From Treponema sp. (GTDB lineage Bacteria > Spirochaetota > Spirochaetia > Treponematales > Treponemataceae), in assembly GCA_016294035.1 (NCBI GenBank), contig JAEDCT010000003.1, positions 1 through 64,000 of the forward strand: 64,000 nt of DNA. The letters are read 5' to 3'. Below are positions 43,636 to 52,079 of this stretch, piece by piece. The translations under genes and the position numbers were made by a program. A model generated the notes under the pieces. That model was given only the letters and a program-made list of their open reading frames with translations. It was not told where the DNA came from and did no database searches. Each line of letters starts with the position of its first letter. Position 1 is the stretch's first letter.

Positions 43636-43869
43636 TTACTGTGCAGACTTGATGAAGTCGTATGCATCCTTTACAGTTTCGAATTCGTTAGCCTTGTCGT
43701 CAGGGATTGAAACACCCATTTCTTCTTCAATAGCATAAACCAATTCGTATGTATCAAGGCTGTCTGCTCCCAAATCACCACGGAATGAAGCGTCCATTGT
43801 TACCTTTTCAACATCGATTTCGAGCTTATCAGCAATAAGCTTCTGGATCTTTACAAACAATTCGTCCAT
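43636..43869 (-). CDS. acpP: Acyl carrier protein
   Basis: A 77-residue acidic carrier that holds growing fatty acyl chains on a phosphopantetheine arm. The attachment serine lies in GADSLDTYELVYAIEEEMG (S37 by count). Helices and length are typical. GGAG precedes the ATG by 7 nt. It is co-transcribed with rpmF, 15 nt downstream of it, a conserved link between translation and lipid synthesis genes. Confidence 0.95.
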   Translation of the reverse strand: MDELFVKIQKLIADKLEIDVEKVTMDASFRGDLGADSLDTYELVYAIEEEMGVSIPDDKANEFETVKDAYDFIKSAQ

Positions 43870-43884
43870 TTAAGTCTCCTTAAT

Positions 43885-44073
43885 TTAGCCGTTTACTTCA
43901 GGAGTAATAACCTGACGTCCCTTATAGAATCCACACTTCTGGCAGATGTGATGCTGGAGAACCAAGTTTCCACAGTTACCACATGCAACAAGATGAGGTG
44001 TTTCCAAACGCATATTAACGCCACGTCTTCTTTTAGTTACGGCTTTCGAAGTTTTCGATCTAGGTACTGCCAT
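43885..44073 (-). CDS. rpmF: Ribosomal protein L32
   Basis: A 62-residue large-subunit protein. MAVPRSKTSKAVTKRRRG is the conserved start, and CGNC with CQKC (about residues 32-49) form the zinc site. The ATG follows GAGG at 9 nt. It is first in the rpmF-acpP unit. Confidence 0.96.
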   Translation of the reverse strand: MAVPRSKTSKAVTKRRRGVNMRLETPHLVACGNCGNLVLQHHICQKCGFYKGRQVITPEVNG

Positions 44074-44213
44074 AATATATTACCTCGCTATAGATTTTTT
44101 AGTAGTCTGTATAACGTTGCAAATATTACTACAGATTCCTATTTCATGTCAAGATTATACAGTCATTTTTAAGATATTGTCAACAAAAAAACATTTTTTA
44201 CATGACATTTTTA

Positions 44214-44699
44214 CTATTTTTGTAAGGATGTTTTTTCCCTGAGAGCAGCCTCCACCTCCGGAGGAACCATGGTGCTGATATTCCCACCAAACCTGAAAGC
44301 CTCTTTTATTGCAGAAGAACTGACAAGAAAGAACTTCTGATCAGTAGGAATAAACAATGTCTCGACATCCTGACACAAAAACCTGTTCATTAAAGACAAA
44401 TCAAACTCATGAGAAAAATCAGATGAATTCCTTACTCCACGGACAAGAACCCTGGCACCAATCCTCCTGCAGTACTCAACAACAAGGGAATCCCAAATAT
44501 GAACCTCAACATTAGGAAGTTCTGACGTTATCTTTTCCAAAAGTTCCTTGCGCTCCTGGTCAGAAAACATGTAGTTCTTCTGGGGATTCACACTGACAAG
44601 AACATCAACCTTGTCAAAAAGTCTGCAAGCTCTTTCTATTATATTGAGATGACCATAAGTAGGAGGATCAAAGGATCCCGGGAAAACAGCTGTTGCCAT
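44214..44699 (-). CDS. coaD: Phosphopantetheine adenylyltransferase
   Basis: A 161-residue enzyme that joins ATP and 4-phosphopantetheine to give dephospho-CoA, the penultimate step of coenzyme A synthesis. AVFPGSFDPPTYGHLNIIER carries the TxGH nucleotidyltransferase motif, and VRGVRNSSDFSHEFDLSLMN and the SSSAIKEAFRFGG region (ISST-like) follow. The ATG at 44699 lies 6 nt after a -10 box with no SD; an in-frame TTG at 44705 directly abuts the -10 and is unlikely. It is divergent from a lipoprotein gene that uses the same start geometry. Confidence 0.93.
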   Translation of the reverse strand: MATAVFPGSFDPPTYGHLNIIERACRLFDKVDVLVSVNPQKNYMFSDQERKELLEKITSELPNVEVHIWDSLVVEYCRRIGARVLVRGVRNSSDFSHEFDLSLMNRFLCQDVETLFIPTDQKFFLVSSSAIKEAFRFGGNISTMVPPEVEAALREKTSLQK

Positions 44700-44705
44700 T
44701 GCCAA

Positions 44706-44734
44706 AATCTACCAAAAAATCTTTTTTTTATCAA
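44706..44734 (-). promoter_or_regulatory. coaD promoter, predicted leaderless
   Basis: Minus-strand TTGATA (44734-44729), 17-nt spacer, TAGATT (44711-44706), then 6 nt to the ATG at 44699. Confidence 0.6.
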
Positions 44735-44740
44735 TAAAAA

Positions 44741-44769
44741 TTGACCAACACAAAGATTCGTATTAAAAT
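44741..44769 (+). promoter_or_regulatory. Lipoprotein gene promoter, predicted leaderless
   Basis: TTGACC (44741-44746), 17-nt spacer, TAAAAT (44764-44769), then 7 nt to the ATG at 44777. Its -35 lies 6 bp from the divergent coaD -35, so RNA polymerase could hardly occupy both at once. Confidence 0.7.
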
Positions 44770-44776
44770 GAGTGTC

Positions 44777-45403
44777 ATGAAAAAGTTTTTAGTATTATCA
44801 TCCATATCAATAATTTCAATAATTACATTTGTTGGCTGTGCATCTACACCTGTAGCAACACCAGTTCAGACGGAACCAGAATCCACTGTCACAGAGGAAC
44901 CAAAATTCGATGACGAACCAGTGGTGGAAGAAGTAATGGCACCCCCAGAACCTGTTGCACCAAAAAAAGAGGACGAATACTCACGATCCATCGGTAATGT
45001 TGATGTTTCCAAGGAAGTTTTCAAAGAAGACAAGACAAAGATTCTCAAAATTATTGATGAACTTTCAGTTATTATGAAGAACCGTGATTATAACGGCTGG
45101 CTCACATATCTTGACAAGGAAAGCCGCGATTACTATTCAAAGCCTGCAAACCTCAAGAAAGCATCAAACAAAATGCCAAAGAAGGGACTTACATTGACAA
45201 GCCTTGAAGACTACTTCAAGTATGTGTTCATTCCTTCAAGAGTCGGACACAAGGTAGACGAAATCCGCTATATTACAGAAAACCATGTAAAGGTTGTAGA
45301 TGTAAGAGAGGATACAGATGCCGTATACTACAATTTCAAGAGAGACCTGACAAACAAGGTTGAGGAAAAATGGAAGCTTAATCTTCCTAAAATTTCTGAT
45401 TGA
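44777..45403 (+). CDS. Lipoprotein of unknown function
   Basis: A 208-residue exported protein. The signal peptide MKKFLVLSSISIISIITFVG ends at a lipobox cysteine (GC, about residue 21). A proline- and glutamate-rich low-complexity stretch (about 25-75; EPKFDDEPVVEEVMAPPEPV) probably spans the periplasm. The folded C-terminal domain (about 85-205; MKNRDYNGWLTYLDKESRDY) resembles small nuclear-transport-factor-like or DUF4440-type folds only loosely. No SD is present; the ATG at 44777 is chosen because a promoter ends 7 nt upstream. It is followed by an exported HEAT-repeat protein gene. Confidence 0.7.
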   Translation: MKKFLVLSSISIISIITFVGCASTPVATPVQTEPESTVTEEPKFDDEPVVEEVMAPPEPVAPKKEDEYSRSIGNVDVSKEVFKEDKTKILKIIDELSVIMKNRDYNGWLTYLDKESRDYYSKPANLKKASNKMPKKGLTLTSLEDYFKYVFIPSRVGHKVDEIRYITENHVKVVDVREDTDAVYYNFKRDLTNKVEEKWKLNLPKISD

Positions 45404-45459
45404 TTAATTTAGTAAAATCGTATATAGTATACTTTGTATAACCGAAAAGGAGATAACAA

Positions 45460-46164
45460 ATGAAGATTTCAAGACTTATTGCAGGATTCTGCTGCGTTTT
45501 GCTTTCTCAGGCAGTTTTTGCACAGTCTAAAACAGAAACAACAGTTGAAGACGAATACTTGAGCAGTGTTGAAGATGTAATTATCACTGAACTCGCAGCA
45601 TCAGACGACTATGACAACAAGATGGTTGCCTTGAAATATCTTGAAGACGCAGTTTCAGACGGACGCACTTCCCCAGACATGGTAGCATCATTGAGCCGTC
45701 TCGCAGGTGAAGGAGTTAAGACACAGGCAAGAACAAACGGACGCGTAATGAACAACTACCCTGATGTTCGTGCAAAGGCCTGCGATCTTCTTGGAGAAGT
45801 TCCTACAAAGGAATCAAAGAACATGCTCGTATCAATTGCAGCAGAAGACAAGGAACCTATGGTTGTAACTGCAGCCATCCGTTCACTTGGAAACATTGGA
45901 ATGAACGACAACGACGAGGTTGTTCGCATGATTGAGTTCGTTCACAAGAAATATGCAGCATTGAATCCAACAAGCTCACTTGCACTTGAAGTACTCAATG
46001 CATACGAAAAGCTTGCCCCAAATGTTCAGGACAAGGGACCAATGATTCAGTCAATTTCTGAGATTGGAACAAACTACAAGTACGTAACACCTGTTAGAAC
46101 AAAGGCTCTCCAGCTTCTCCGTTCAATTCAGAGTGGTTCTTCAAACAAGAACAGCGGAAAATAA
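45460..46164 (+). CDS. Exported HEAT-repeat protein
   Basis: A 234-residue protein with signal peptide MKISRLIAGFCCVLLSQAVF-AQ. The mature part is a helical solenoid: VRAKACDLLGEVPTKESKNM followed by LVSIAAEDKEPMVVTAAIRS and LGNIGMNDND are typical HEAT units (about 90-165). Such repeats bind other proteins; no catalytic residues are seen. AAGGAG lies 9 nt upstream of the ATG. A strong terminator follows. A periplasmic scaffold role is inferred. Confidence 0.8.
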   Translation: MKISRLIAGFCCVLLSQAVFAQSKTETTVEDEYLSSVEDVIITELAASDDYDNKMVALKYLEDAVSDGRTSPDMVASLSRLAGEGVKTQARTNGRVMNNYPDVRAKACDLLGEVPTKESKNMLVSIAAEDKEPMVVTAAIRSLGNIGMNDNDEVVRMIEFVHKKYAALNPTSSLALEVLNAYEKLAPNVQDKGPMIQSISEIGTNYKYVTPVRTKALQLLRSIQSGSSNKNSGK

Positions 46165-46183
46165 TTTATTTTCTAATCAGGTA

Positions 46184-46218
46184 AAAAAAGGACTGTATAA
46201 TTACAGTCCTTTTTTTTA
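46184..46218 (+). terminator. Terminator after the HEAT-repeat gene
   Basis: AAGGACTGTA (46188-46197) pairs perfectly over 10 bp with TACAGTCCTT (46202-46211) around TAAT, followed by T. Confidence 0.88.
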
Positions 46219-46246
46219 TTATCCTCACCCAGCAAAACACAAAAAC

Positions 46247-46837
46247 ATGGACACTATAATTCTTGCTTCATCATCACCAAGACGCCAGGAAATTCTAAAA
46301 AGAATGAACATTCCATTTGCAGTTAATCCGGCAGAAATTGACGAGACTATCCCTAAGGAAATAAAGGCCGACGAGGCAAGTGAATATCTTGCAGCAAAGA
46401 AAGTCGATGCCATTTACAGGAAATTTTATTCAGATTCCTATTCAGGATGGATACTTGGCGCAGACACAACAATCACATATAAAAACAAAATCTATGGAAA
46501 GCCGAAAAATATTGCGGAAGCCCGCGAATTTCTCAACACTTTTCAGGGAAAAACACACAAGGTTATTACCGGTGTTGCCCTATACAACATTTCAACTCAT
46601 TATTTATGTACCAGAAGCAGTGTCAATAAGGTTTCATTCGCACCAATGACAGAACAGGAAATAGAAATGTATCTTGAAACAATGGAATGGCACGATGCCG
46701 CCGGAGGATACAAGATTCAGGGACTTGCCTCATGCTTCATCTCCAGAATTGACGGCACCGAAAGTTCTGTCATGGGCTTGCCTATGTTCGAGCTTTATGA
46801 TATGCTTAAAGAGCAGGATTATAAATTTTCTGTGTGA
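46247..46837 (+). CDS. maf: Maf family nucleotide pyrophosphatase
   Basis: A 196-residue house-cleaning enzyme that hydrolyses non-canonical or surplus nucleoside triphosphates. Visible motifs are ILASSSPRRQEILKRM, the EIDET segment, LGADTTITYKNKIYGKP, AREFLNTFQGKTHKVITGVA and GYKIQGLASCFISRIDG-ES-VMGLP. The central TTI (rather than the more usual TVV/TIV) is a mild variant. The ATG at 46247 has no SD and no promoter at leaderless spacing, so its initiation is unclear. It lies upstream of the rpsB operon. Confidence 0.9.
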   Translation: MDTIILASSSPRRQEILKRMNIPFAVNPAEIDETIPKEIKADEASEYLAAKKVDAIYRKFYSDSYSGWILGADTTITYKNKIYGKPKNIAEAREFLNTFQGKTHKVITGVALYNISTHYLCTRSSVNKVSFAPMTEQEIEMYLETMEWHDAAGGYKIQGLASCFISRIDGTESSVMGLPMFELYDMLKEQDYKFSV

Positions 46838-46846
46838 AAATTGCCT

Positions 46847-46956
46847 GCCGGACACTGTTATCAGTGTGACGAAATCATCCGGGCTGTAAAAAATACAGTC
46901 ACGAGAATAAGGTCAGGTGGGAAATCTGCTTCAAAATGAAGTCATAAGATTTTCCG
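46847..46956 (+). promoter_or_regulatory. Structured leader of rpsB
   Basis: Three stem-loops fill the 135-bp gap before rpsB. ACACTG/CAGTGT (46852-46857, 46862-46867) lies inside an outer GCCGG/CCGGGC stem. GGCTGTA/TACAGTC closes an AAAAA loop (46882-46900). GGAAATCT/AGATTTTCC (46920-46927, 46947-46955) encloses CTTC/GAAG. The last ends 6 nt before GGAG. An S2-binding autoregulatory leader is plausible but not established. Confidence 0.5.
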
Positions 46957-46972
46957 GTGAAGGAGTACTCAA

Positions 46973-47839
46973 ATGGCAGTAGTAACCATGAAGAGTTTGC
47001 TTGAATCAGGTGTACACTTTGGTCACCAGGTTAAGCGTTGGGATCCACGTATGAAGAAGTATATCTTCGCAGAACGCAATGGAATCCACATTATTGATTT
47101 GCAGAAGACTATCACAGCAATCAAGGATAGCTATGAGCAGATCAGAAAAGTAGCCTCTGCAGGCAAGTCAGTTCTTTTCGTAGGAACAAAGAAGCAGGCA
47201 CAGCAGGCTATTGCAAAGGAAGCTGAACGCTGCGGAATGTTCTACGTTAACAACCGCTGGCTCGGTGGAACACTTACAAACTTCTCTACAATCAAGAAGT
47301 CTCTCCTCCGTCTCAAGAAAATCGAAAAAATGGAAGTTGACGGAACTTTCGACAATCTCACAAAGAAAGAAGTAGCTGCTCTTCTCAAGGAAAAGGACAA
47401 GCTCACAAAGAACTACGGTGGAATGAAGGACATGAAGGAACTCCCAGGAGCAATCTTCATTATCGATACTCACAAGGAACAGATTGCTGTTGCTGAGGCA
47501 CGCCGCATGGGTATCCCAATCATCGCTATTGTTGATACAAACTGTAACCCAGAAGGAATTGACTACCCTATTCCTGGTAACGACGATGCTATTCGCGCTA
47601 TCACATTGTTCACATCAATCATTGCCAATGCAGTAATTGAAGCAGACAACGCACAGGGACTCCAGATCATCGAAACTCTCGGTGACGAAGAAGTTACAAC
47701 AGATGCATCAACACGCCGTGAAGACGAAGAAATCGTTGACTATTCTAACTATCAGCCTACAGAAGCAAAGGAAGAAGATGTAGAAGCTGACAAGAAAGAA
47801 AGCGAGCTTCTTGACGAAGACAACTACTCTAACAAATAA
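46973..47839 (+). CDS. rpsB: Ribosomal protein S2
   Basis: A 288-residue small-subunit protein. It starts AVVTMKSLLESGVHFGHQVK and contains KSVLFVGTKKQAQQAIAKEA, MFYVNNRWLGGTLTNFSTI, and IFIIDTHKEQIAVAEARRMG with IPIIAIVDTNCNPEGIDYPI, all S2 hallmarks. The last 40 residues are a long acidic tail. GGAG precedes the ATG by 9 nt. It heads an operon with tsf, frr, uppS, cdsA, dxr, rseP and the propeller gene. pyrH, often between tsf and frr, is missing, which I recall to be so in T. pallidum too. Confidence 0.96.
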   Translation: MAVVTMKSLLESGVHFGHQVKRWDPRMKKYIFAERNGIHIIDLQKTITAIKDSYEQIRKVASAGKSVLFVGTKKQAQQAIAKEAERCGMFYVNNRWLGGTLTNFSTIKKSLLRLKKIEKMEVDGTFDNLTKKEVAALLKEKDKLTKNYGGMKDMKELPGAIFIIDTHKEQIAVAEARRMGIPIIAIVDTNCNPEGIDYPIPGNDDAIRAITLFTSIIANAVIEADNAQGLQIIETLGDEEVTTDASTRREDEEIVDYSNYQPTEAKEEDVEADKKESELLDEDNYSNK

Positions 47840-47849
47840 GGAATAAAAA

Positions 47850-48686
47850 ATGGCAGACATTACAGCCGCTATGGTAAAAGAATTGCGCGAAACAACTGGC
47901 GCAGGTATGATGGAATGCAAGAAGGCTCTCGTTGAAAAGAACGGAGACTTTGATGCAGCTGTAAAGCTTCTTAAGGAAAAGGGACTCGCTGCTGTTGCAA
48001 AGCGTGCAGAAAGAGCTACTTCTGAAGGACGCATCTTTATCCGTCAGAATGGAAACAAAGTTGCAGTTGTAGAACTTGTATGTGAAACAGACTTCGTTGC
48101 AAAGAACGAGGAATTTATCGCTGCAGGTGAAAAGATTCTTGATGAAGTTTTTGCAAAGAACTACACAGACAAGAATGATGAACTTAACTCAGTTCTCCTT
48201 GACTTTGCTACACGTACACGTGAAAACATGTCATTGAGCAAGGTTGTTGTTATTGATGTTCCAGAAAACTCAGTAGCAGGAATCTACGTTCACTCTGATT
48301 TCAAGACAGCTGCAGTTACAGTTGTTAAGGGATCTACAGATGACAAAGTAAAGGAATTTGCACGTGACTGCTGTATGCACCTTGCTGCATTCACACCAGC
48401 TTACATCAAGGCTGATGAAGTTCCGGCAGAATATATTGCAGAACAGAAGGACATTTTCTCTAAGCAGATGGCTGAAGATCCAAAAATGTCCGGAAAGCCA
48501 CAGAATGTTCTTGACGGAATTCTTCAGGGAAAGATCAACAAGCACCTTGCAGAAATCTGTTTCGTTGACCAGATGTTCGTTAAGGATGACAAGAAGTCTG
48601 TAAAGGCTAAACTTGACGAAGTTGGAAAGAGTGTTGGAGCAAATCTAGAATTCGCTACAACAAAGCTTTTCCTTTTGGGAAAATAA
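47850..48686 (+). CDS. tsf: Elongation factor Ts
   Basis: A 278-residue GDP/GTP exchange factor for EF-Tu. The N-terminal KELRETTGAGMMECKKALVE motif contacts EF-Tu; ERATSEGRIFIRQNGNKVAV and VELVCETDFVAKNEEFI follow. The core has duplicated EF-Ts subdomains, and the C-terminal EICFVDQMFVKDDKKSV is typical. AAGGAA lies upstream. It begins 10 nt after rpsB and ends before the structured 48697-48797 element. Confidence 0.96.
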   Translation: MADITAAMVKELRETTGAGMMECKKALVEKNGDFDAAVKLLKEKGLAAVAKRAERATSEGRIFIRQNGNKVAVVELVCETDFVAKNEEFIAAGEKILDEVFAKNYTDKNDELNSVLLDFATRTRENMSLSKVVVIDVPENSVAGIYVHSDFKTAAVTVVKGSTDDKVKEFARDCCMHLAAFTPAYIKADEVPAEYIAEQKDIFSKQMAEDPKMSGKPQNVLDGILQGKINKHLAEICFVDQMFVKDDKKSVKAKLDEVGKSVGANLEFATTKLFLLGK

Positions 48687-48696
48687 ACTAATACCC

Positions 48697-48797
48697 ATGG
48701 GGATGTTCTGAAATCCTGACAAAACAAACTTGATTTGAGTCTGATTCCAAATCAAGTTGTGAAATGGTGTCACAAATGTTTTTATGAACATCCCCAT
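48697..48797. other. Structured element between tsf and frr
   Basis: The gap between tsf and frr is closed by a perfect 12-bp outer stem: ATGGGGATGTTC (48697-48708) with GAACATCCCCAT (48786-48797). Inside is an 11-bp perfect hairpin, AACTTGATTTG (48727-48737) with CAAATCAAGTT (48748-48758), and a small TTGTGA/TCACAA stem (48757-48775). No T-run follows, so it is not an intrinsic terminator. It could be a cis-acting or processed RNA, or a small MITE with terminal inverted repeats. Confidence 0.55.
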
Positions 48798-48829
48798 ACA
48801 ATTTATCTAGATTTTATTAGGGGGAATGT

Positions 48830-49369
48830 ATGGCAGATATTGAAAGCCGTATGGAAAAGACAGTAAACGCTCTTAAGGAAGAATACAATTCAATTCGCAC
48901 AGGTAGAGCTAACGCATCAATTTTGGACAGACTACGAGTTGACTACTACGGAACACCTACTCCAATCAACCAGGTAGGAACAATTTCAATTCCTGATGCA
49001 CGTTCAATTGTTATTTCACCCTTTGACAAGTCAGTTTTAGGTGATATTGAAAAGGCAATCCAAAAGGCAGAACTTGGTCTTAATCCTGGAAACGATGGAA
49101 AGGTTATCCGCATTTCAATTCCACCACTAACAGCAGACAGAAGAAAAGAACTGGTAAAACAGGCTAAGACAACTGCTGAAAACTACCGCACAACAATCAG
49201 AAACATTCGTCGTGATGGTAATGATGATCTCAAGAAACAGCAGAAAGCTGGAGAAATCACAGAAGATCAGCTCAAGACTGAAACAGATAAGCTTCAGAAA
49301 TTGACAGACAAATATATCGATGAAATCAACAAGGTTTACGATTCAAAAGAAAAAGAAATAATGGAATAG
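48830..49369 (+). CDS. frr: Ribosome recycling factor
   Basis: A 179-residue factor that splits post-termination ribosomes with EF-G. MEKTVNALKEEYNSIRTGRA and LRVDYYGTPTPINQVGTISI with NPGNDGKVIRISIPPLTADR and RKELVK are the family landmarks, all in place. AGGGGG lies 6 nt before the ATG. It follows the structured element and precedes uppS by 8 nt. Confidence 0.96.
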   Translation: MADIESRMEKTVNALKEEYNSIRTGRANASILDRLRVDYYGTPTPINQVGTISIPDARSIVISPFDKSVLGDIEKAIQKAELGLNPGNDGKVIRISIPPLTADRRKELVKQAKTTAENYRTTIRNIRRDGNDDLKKQQKAGEITEDQLKTETDKLQKLTDKYIDEINKVYDSKEKEIME

Positions 49370-49377
49370 CCGAAAAA

Positions 49378-50094
49378 GTGGATTCATTGGAACTGGACAA
49401 GTCTAAAATTCCTGTTCATGTTGGAATCATCATGGATGGGAATGGAAGATGGGCAAAGAAAAGAAATCTGCTCAGAACAAATGGACACAATGAAGGCTTG
49501 AAGCGTGCAAAGGAAATCGCAAAAGCTGCAAGAGACATTGGAGTCAAGTTCGTGACCCTTTATGTTTTTTCCACAGAAAACTGGAAGAGAACAGAACAGG
49601 AAGTGGGGTTTCTGATGAATCTAATTCATACACATTTAAAAAATGAATTTAAGTTTTACCAGGAAAATGGAATCAGGGTAAGACTGCTGGGAGACAGATC
49701 AGGTCTTCCTGAATCAATACAAAAAGACATTGACAGCGTTGAACATGAAACAAATGATTTTGACACGCTTACATTAAATTTGGCCATCAACTATGGTGGA
49801 AGAAATGAAATAGTCAGAAGCGTAAAGAAAATTATTGAAAGCAAAATTAAAAGCGAAGATATTTCTGAAAAATTGATTTCAGATAATTTTGATATAAAAG
49901 AACTACCTGATGTTGATTTACTGATTAGAACAGGCGGTGAAAAACGTCTTAGCAATTTTCTTTTGTGGCATGCAGCCTATGCAGAGTTTTTGTTTACAGA
50001 TACTCTTTGGCCGGACTACAAGGAAAATGAATTCTATGAAAACATCAGGGAATTTCAAAGCAGATCCAGAAGATTTGGAGCAGTTCCGGTATGA
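49378..50094 (+). CDS. uppS: Undecaprenyl diphosphate synthase
   Basis: A 238-residue cis-prenyltransferase that makes the C55 lipid carrier for peptidoglycan and surface glycans. HVGIIMDGNGRWAKKR holds the catalytic aspartate; VKFVTLYVFSTENWKR, LNLAINYGGRNEIV and DLLIRTGGEKRLSNFLLWHA with YAEFLFTDTLWPD complete the family motifs. The GTG at 49378 is used with a weak SD (GGAA). The end overlaps cdsA as ATGA. Confidence 0.94.
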   Translation: MDSLELDKSKIPVHVGIIMDGNGRWAKKRNLLRTNGHNEGLKRAKEIAKAARDIGVKFVTLYVFSTENWKRTEQEVGFLMNLIHTHLKNEFKFYQENGIRVRLLGDRSGLPESIQKDIDSVEHETNDFDTLTLNLAINYGGRNEIVRSVKKIIESKIKSEDISEKLISDNFDIKELPDVDLLIRTGGEKRLSNFLLWHAAYAEFLFTDTLWPDYKENEFYENIREFQSRSRRFGAVPV

Positions 50095-50972
50095 ACAAGT
50101 TTCTTTCAAGACTATTAGTTTTTTTCATAGGAATCCCAATTGTAATAGGAATTGTGATTCTACCATATTTTAATCACCTACCCCTGCATCTTTTTTTCAT
50201 ACTCGTATCATTTTTTGCATCAAATGAACTTTATGATATTTTCAAGGTAAACAGCAGGCTTCCACCAAAAACACTTGTTGTGAGTCTCAGTGTGCTGGTA
50301 ACAACCATTGCTGCAGTTTACTCAGTATTGCCGGAAGTTCTGGAAATAAAAATTCCATACGGGCAGGAAATCATAACATTCTCATACATAATTTCCCTTT
50401 TTATTGTAATGGCCTATGAAGCAATCTTTGCAAAGGAATTTGAAACTTCAAACTCAAAACTTGCGGCAAGTGCATTCATCATTACTTATTCAGGATTTCT
50501 TCTTACATTTGCATCCAGGCTTACACTGTTCAGGCTCAATGGACAGTCTATAACAACTCCACTTTTCTGTGTGTTCGCACTGCTTGTTTTTTTCTGTGAC
50601 AGTATAGCATGGTTATTTGGAATGCTTTTTGGAAAAAACAACAGAGGAATCCTAAAAGCCAGTCCTAACAAAAGTCTCATGGGATTTTTCGGAGGCTTTG
50701 TTGGATCAACATTCATTGCAGTCAGCGCCACTTATGTCTGGCCGGAGATTTTTTCTGGAAAAATATGGAAAGCCGTTGTACTTGGAATCAGCATCGCGTT
50801 GTCATCAATAGTCGGGGATCTTGTTGAATCAGTTTTCAAAAGATGCTCAGGAATTAAAGACTCAGGAAAAGTAGTTCCTGGCCGAGGCGGAATGCTTGAC
50901 TCAATAGACTCAGTCCTTATGTCAGCACCAATCTACTATCTTCTCATCAGCATTATGTATGGACCATTCTAA
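50091..50972 (+). CDS. cdsA: Phosphatidate cytidylyltransferase
   Basis: A 293-residue membrane enzyme that makes CDP-diacylglycerol for phospholipid synthesis. Several hydrophobic helices are visible (LLVFFIGIPIVIGIVILPYF; AFIITYSGFLLTFASRLTLF; VFALLVFFCDSIAWLFGMLF). The signature is DLVESVFKRCSGIKDSGKVV followed by PGRGGMLDSIDSVL, with R and S in positions often H and R. It overlaps uppS by 4 bp and dxr starts immediately after its stop. Confidence 0.92.
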   Translation: MNKFLSRLLVFFIGIPIVIGIVILPYFNHLPLHLFFILVSFFASNELYDIFKVNSRLPPKTLVVSLSVLVTTIAAVYSVLPEVLEIKIPYGQEIITFSYIISLFIVMAYEAIFAKEFETSNSKLAASAFIITYSGFLLTFASRLTLFRLNGQSITTPLFCVFALLVFFCDSIAWLFGMLFGKNNRGILKASPNKSLMGFFGGFVGSTFIAVSATYVWPEIFSGKIWKAVVLGISIALSSIVGDLVESVFKRCSGIKDSGKVVPGRGGMLDSIDSVLMSAPIYYLLISIMYGPF

Positions 50973-52079
50973 ATGAAAAGGATTTTGGTACTTGGTTGTA
51001 CTGGATCAATTGGAAGCCAGACCATTGACATTGCAAGAAACCTTAAGGATCAGTTTCAGATTGCTGGAGTTGCATGCGGAAAAAACAGGGATGCAGTAAC
51101 CAAGCTATGTGCTGAATTCAATTGTGAGGGAACCGTATTTGCAGAAGATGGCATCGACGGGATTCGAAAACTTGTCGAAAATTCCAATGCAGATATTGCA
51201 GTAAATGGAATCGCTGGAGCCAGTGGACTTGAACCCTCAATGATAGTTCTTGAAAACGGAATGAATCTGGCCCTGGCAAACAAGGAAACTGTCGTAATGG
51301 CATGGCCTATAGTAAAGGACTTTGCCAGACAGCACAATGCAAACATAATTCCAGTTGATTCAGAGCATTCAGCAATATTCAATCTTGTCCAGAAAATTGG
51401 CAGCGAAAATTTAAGTGAACTTATAATTACTGCTTCAGGCGGTCCATTTCGAACATTCACAAAAGACCAGCTTGAAAATGTCACAGTAGAACAGGCACTC
51501 AATCACCCTACCTGGAGCATGGGACCAAAGATTACTATTGACAGTGCAAGTCTTGCCAACAAGGGACTGGAAGTAATTGAGGCATCAAGACTATTTGACT
51601 TTTCACCGGACAAGGTAAAAGTTGTAGTTCATCCTCAAAGCCTGGTTCATTCACTTGTAAGAACTAAAGATGGAATGATGTATGCTCAGATATCTGATCC
51701 AGATATGAGACATCCAATTTACGGAGCACTAGTCTGGCCTGAATACAAAGAAACTTATTTGAATCCATTCGACCTCTTTGACCATGAGATGACATTCTTT
51801 GCACCAAGAATGGATGATTTTCCAATGCTTTCACTGGCATACAAATGCTCACAGCTTAACGGATCATATACAATTGCATTTAACGCAGCAAATGAAATTG
51901 CTGTACAGGCATTTATTGATAAAAAATGCAGGTTTACAGAAATTCCAGAAATAGTCAGCAACACTCTTCAAAAAGACTGGAGCAAAACACCTGATTGTAT
52001 TGACATGGTTTATGAGACAGATGCACTTGTAAGAATTGAGGCTGAAAAATCCTTAAATATAATCTGTGGAGGCAAATGA
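50973..52079 (+). CDS. dxr: 1-deoxy-D-xylulose-5-phosphate reductoisomerase
   Basis: A 368-residue NADPH-dependent enzyme making MEP, the committed step of the non-mevalonate isoprenoid pathway, which feeds UppS. The NADPH-binding LGCTGSIGSQTIDIARN is at the N terminus. NKETVVMAW, the metal/substrate segment PVDSEHSAIFN, TASGGPFR and the NHPTWSMGPKITIDSASLAN block with KGLEVIEA follow. The ATG abuts the cdsA stop. Confidence 0.95.
   Translation: MKRILVLGCTGSIGSQTIDIARNLKDQFQIAGVACGKNRDAVTKLCAEFNCEGTVFAEDGIDGIRKLVENSNADIAVNGIAGASGLEPSMIVLENGMNLALANKETVVMAWPIVKDFARQHNANIIPVDSEHSAIFNLVQKIGSENLSELIITASGGPFRTFTKDQLENVTVEQALNHPTWSMGPKITIDSASLANKGLEVIEASRLFDFSPDKVKVVVHPQSLVHSLVRTKDGMMYAQISDPDMRHPIYGALVWPEYKETYLNPFDLFDHEMTFFAPRMDDFPMLSLAYKCSQLNGSYTIAFNAANEIAVQAFIDKKCRFTEIPEIVSNTLQKDWSKTPDCIDMVYETDALVRIEAEKSLNIICGGK

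Noticed and set aside
46133..46246. A longer Maf protein starting at 46133
   Set aside because: It would overlap the HEAT-repeat gene and read through a strong terminator; conserved Maf sequence begins at 46247.
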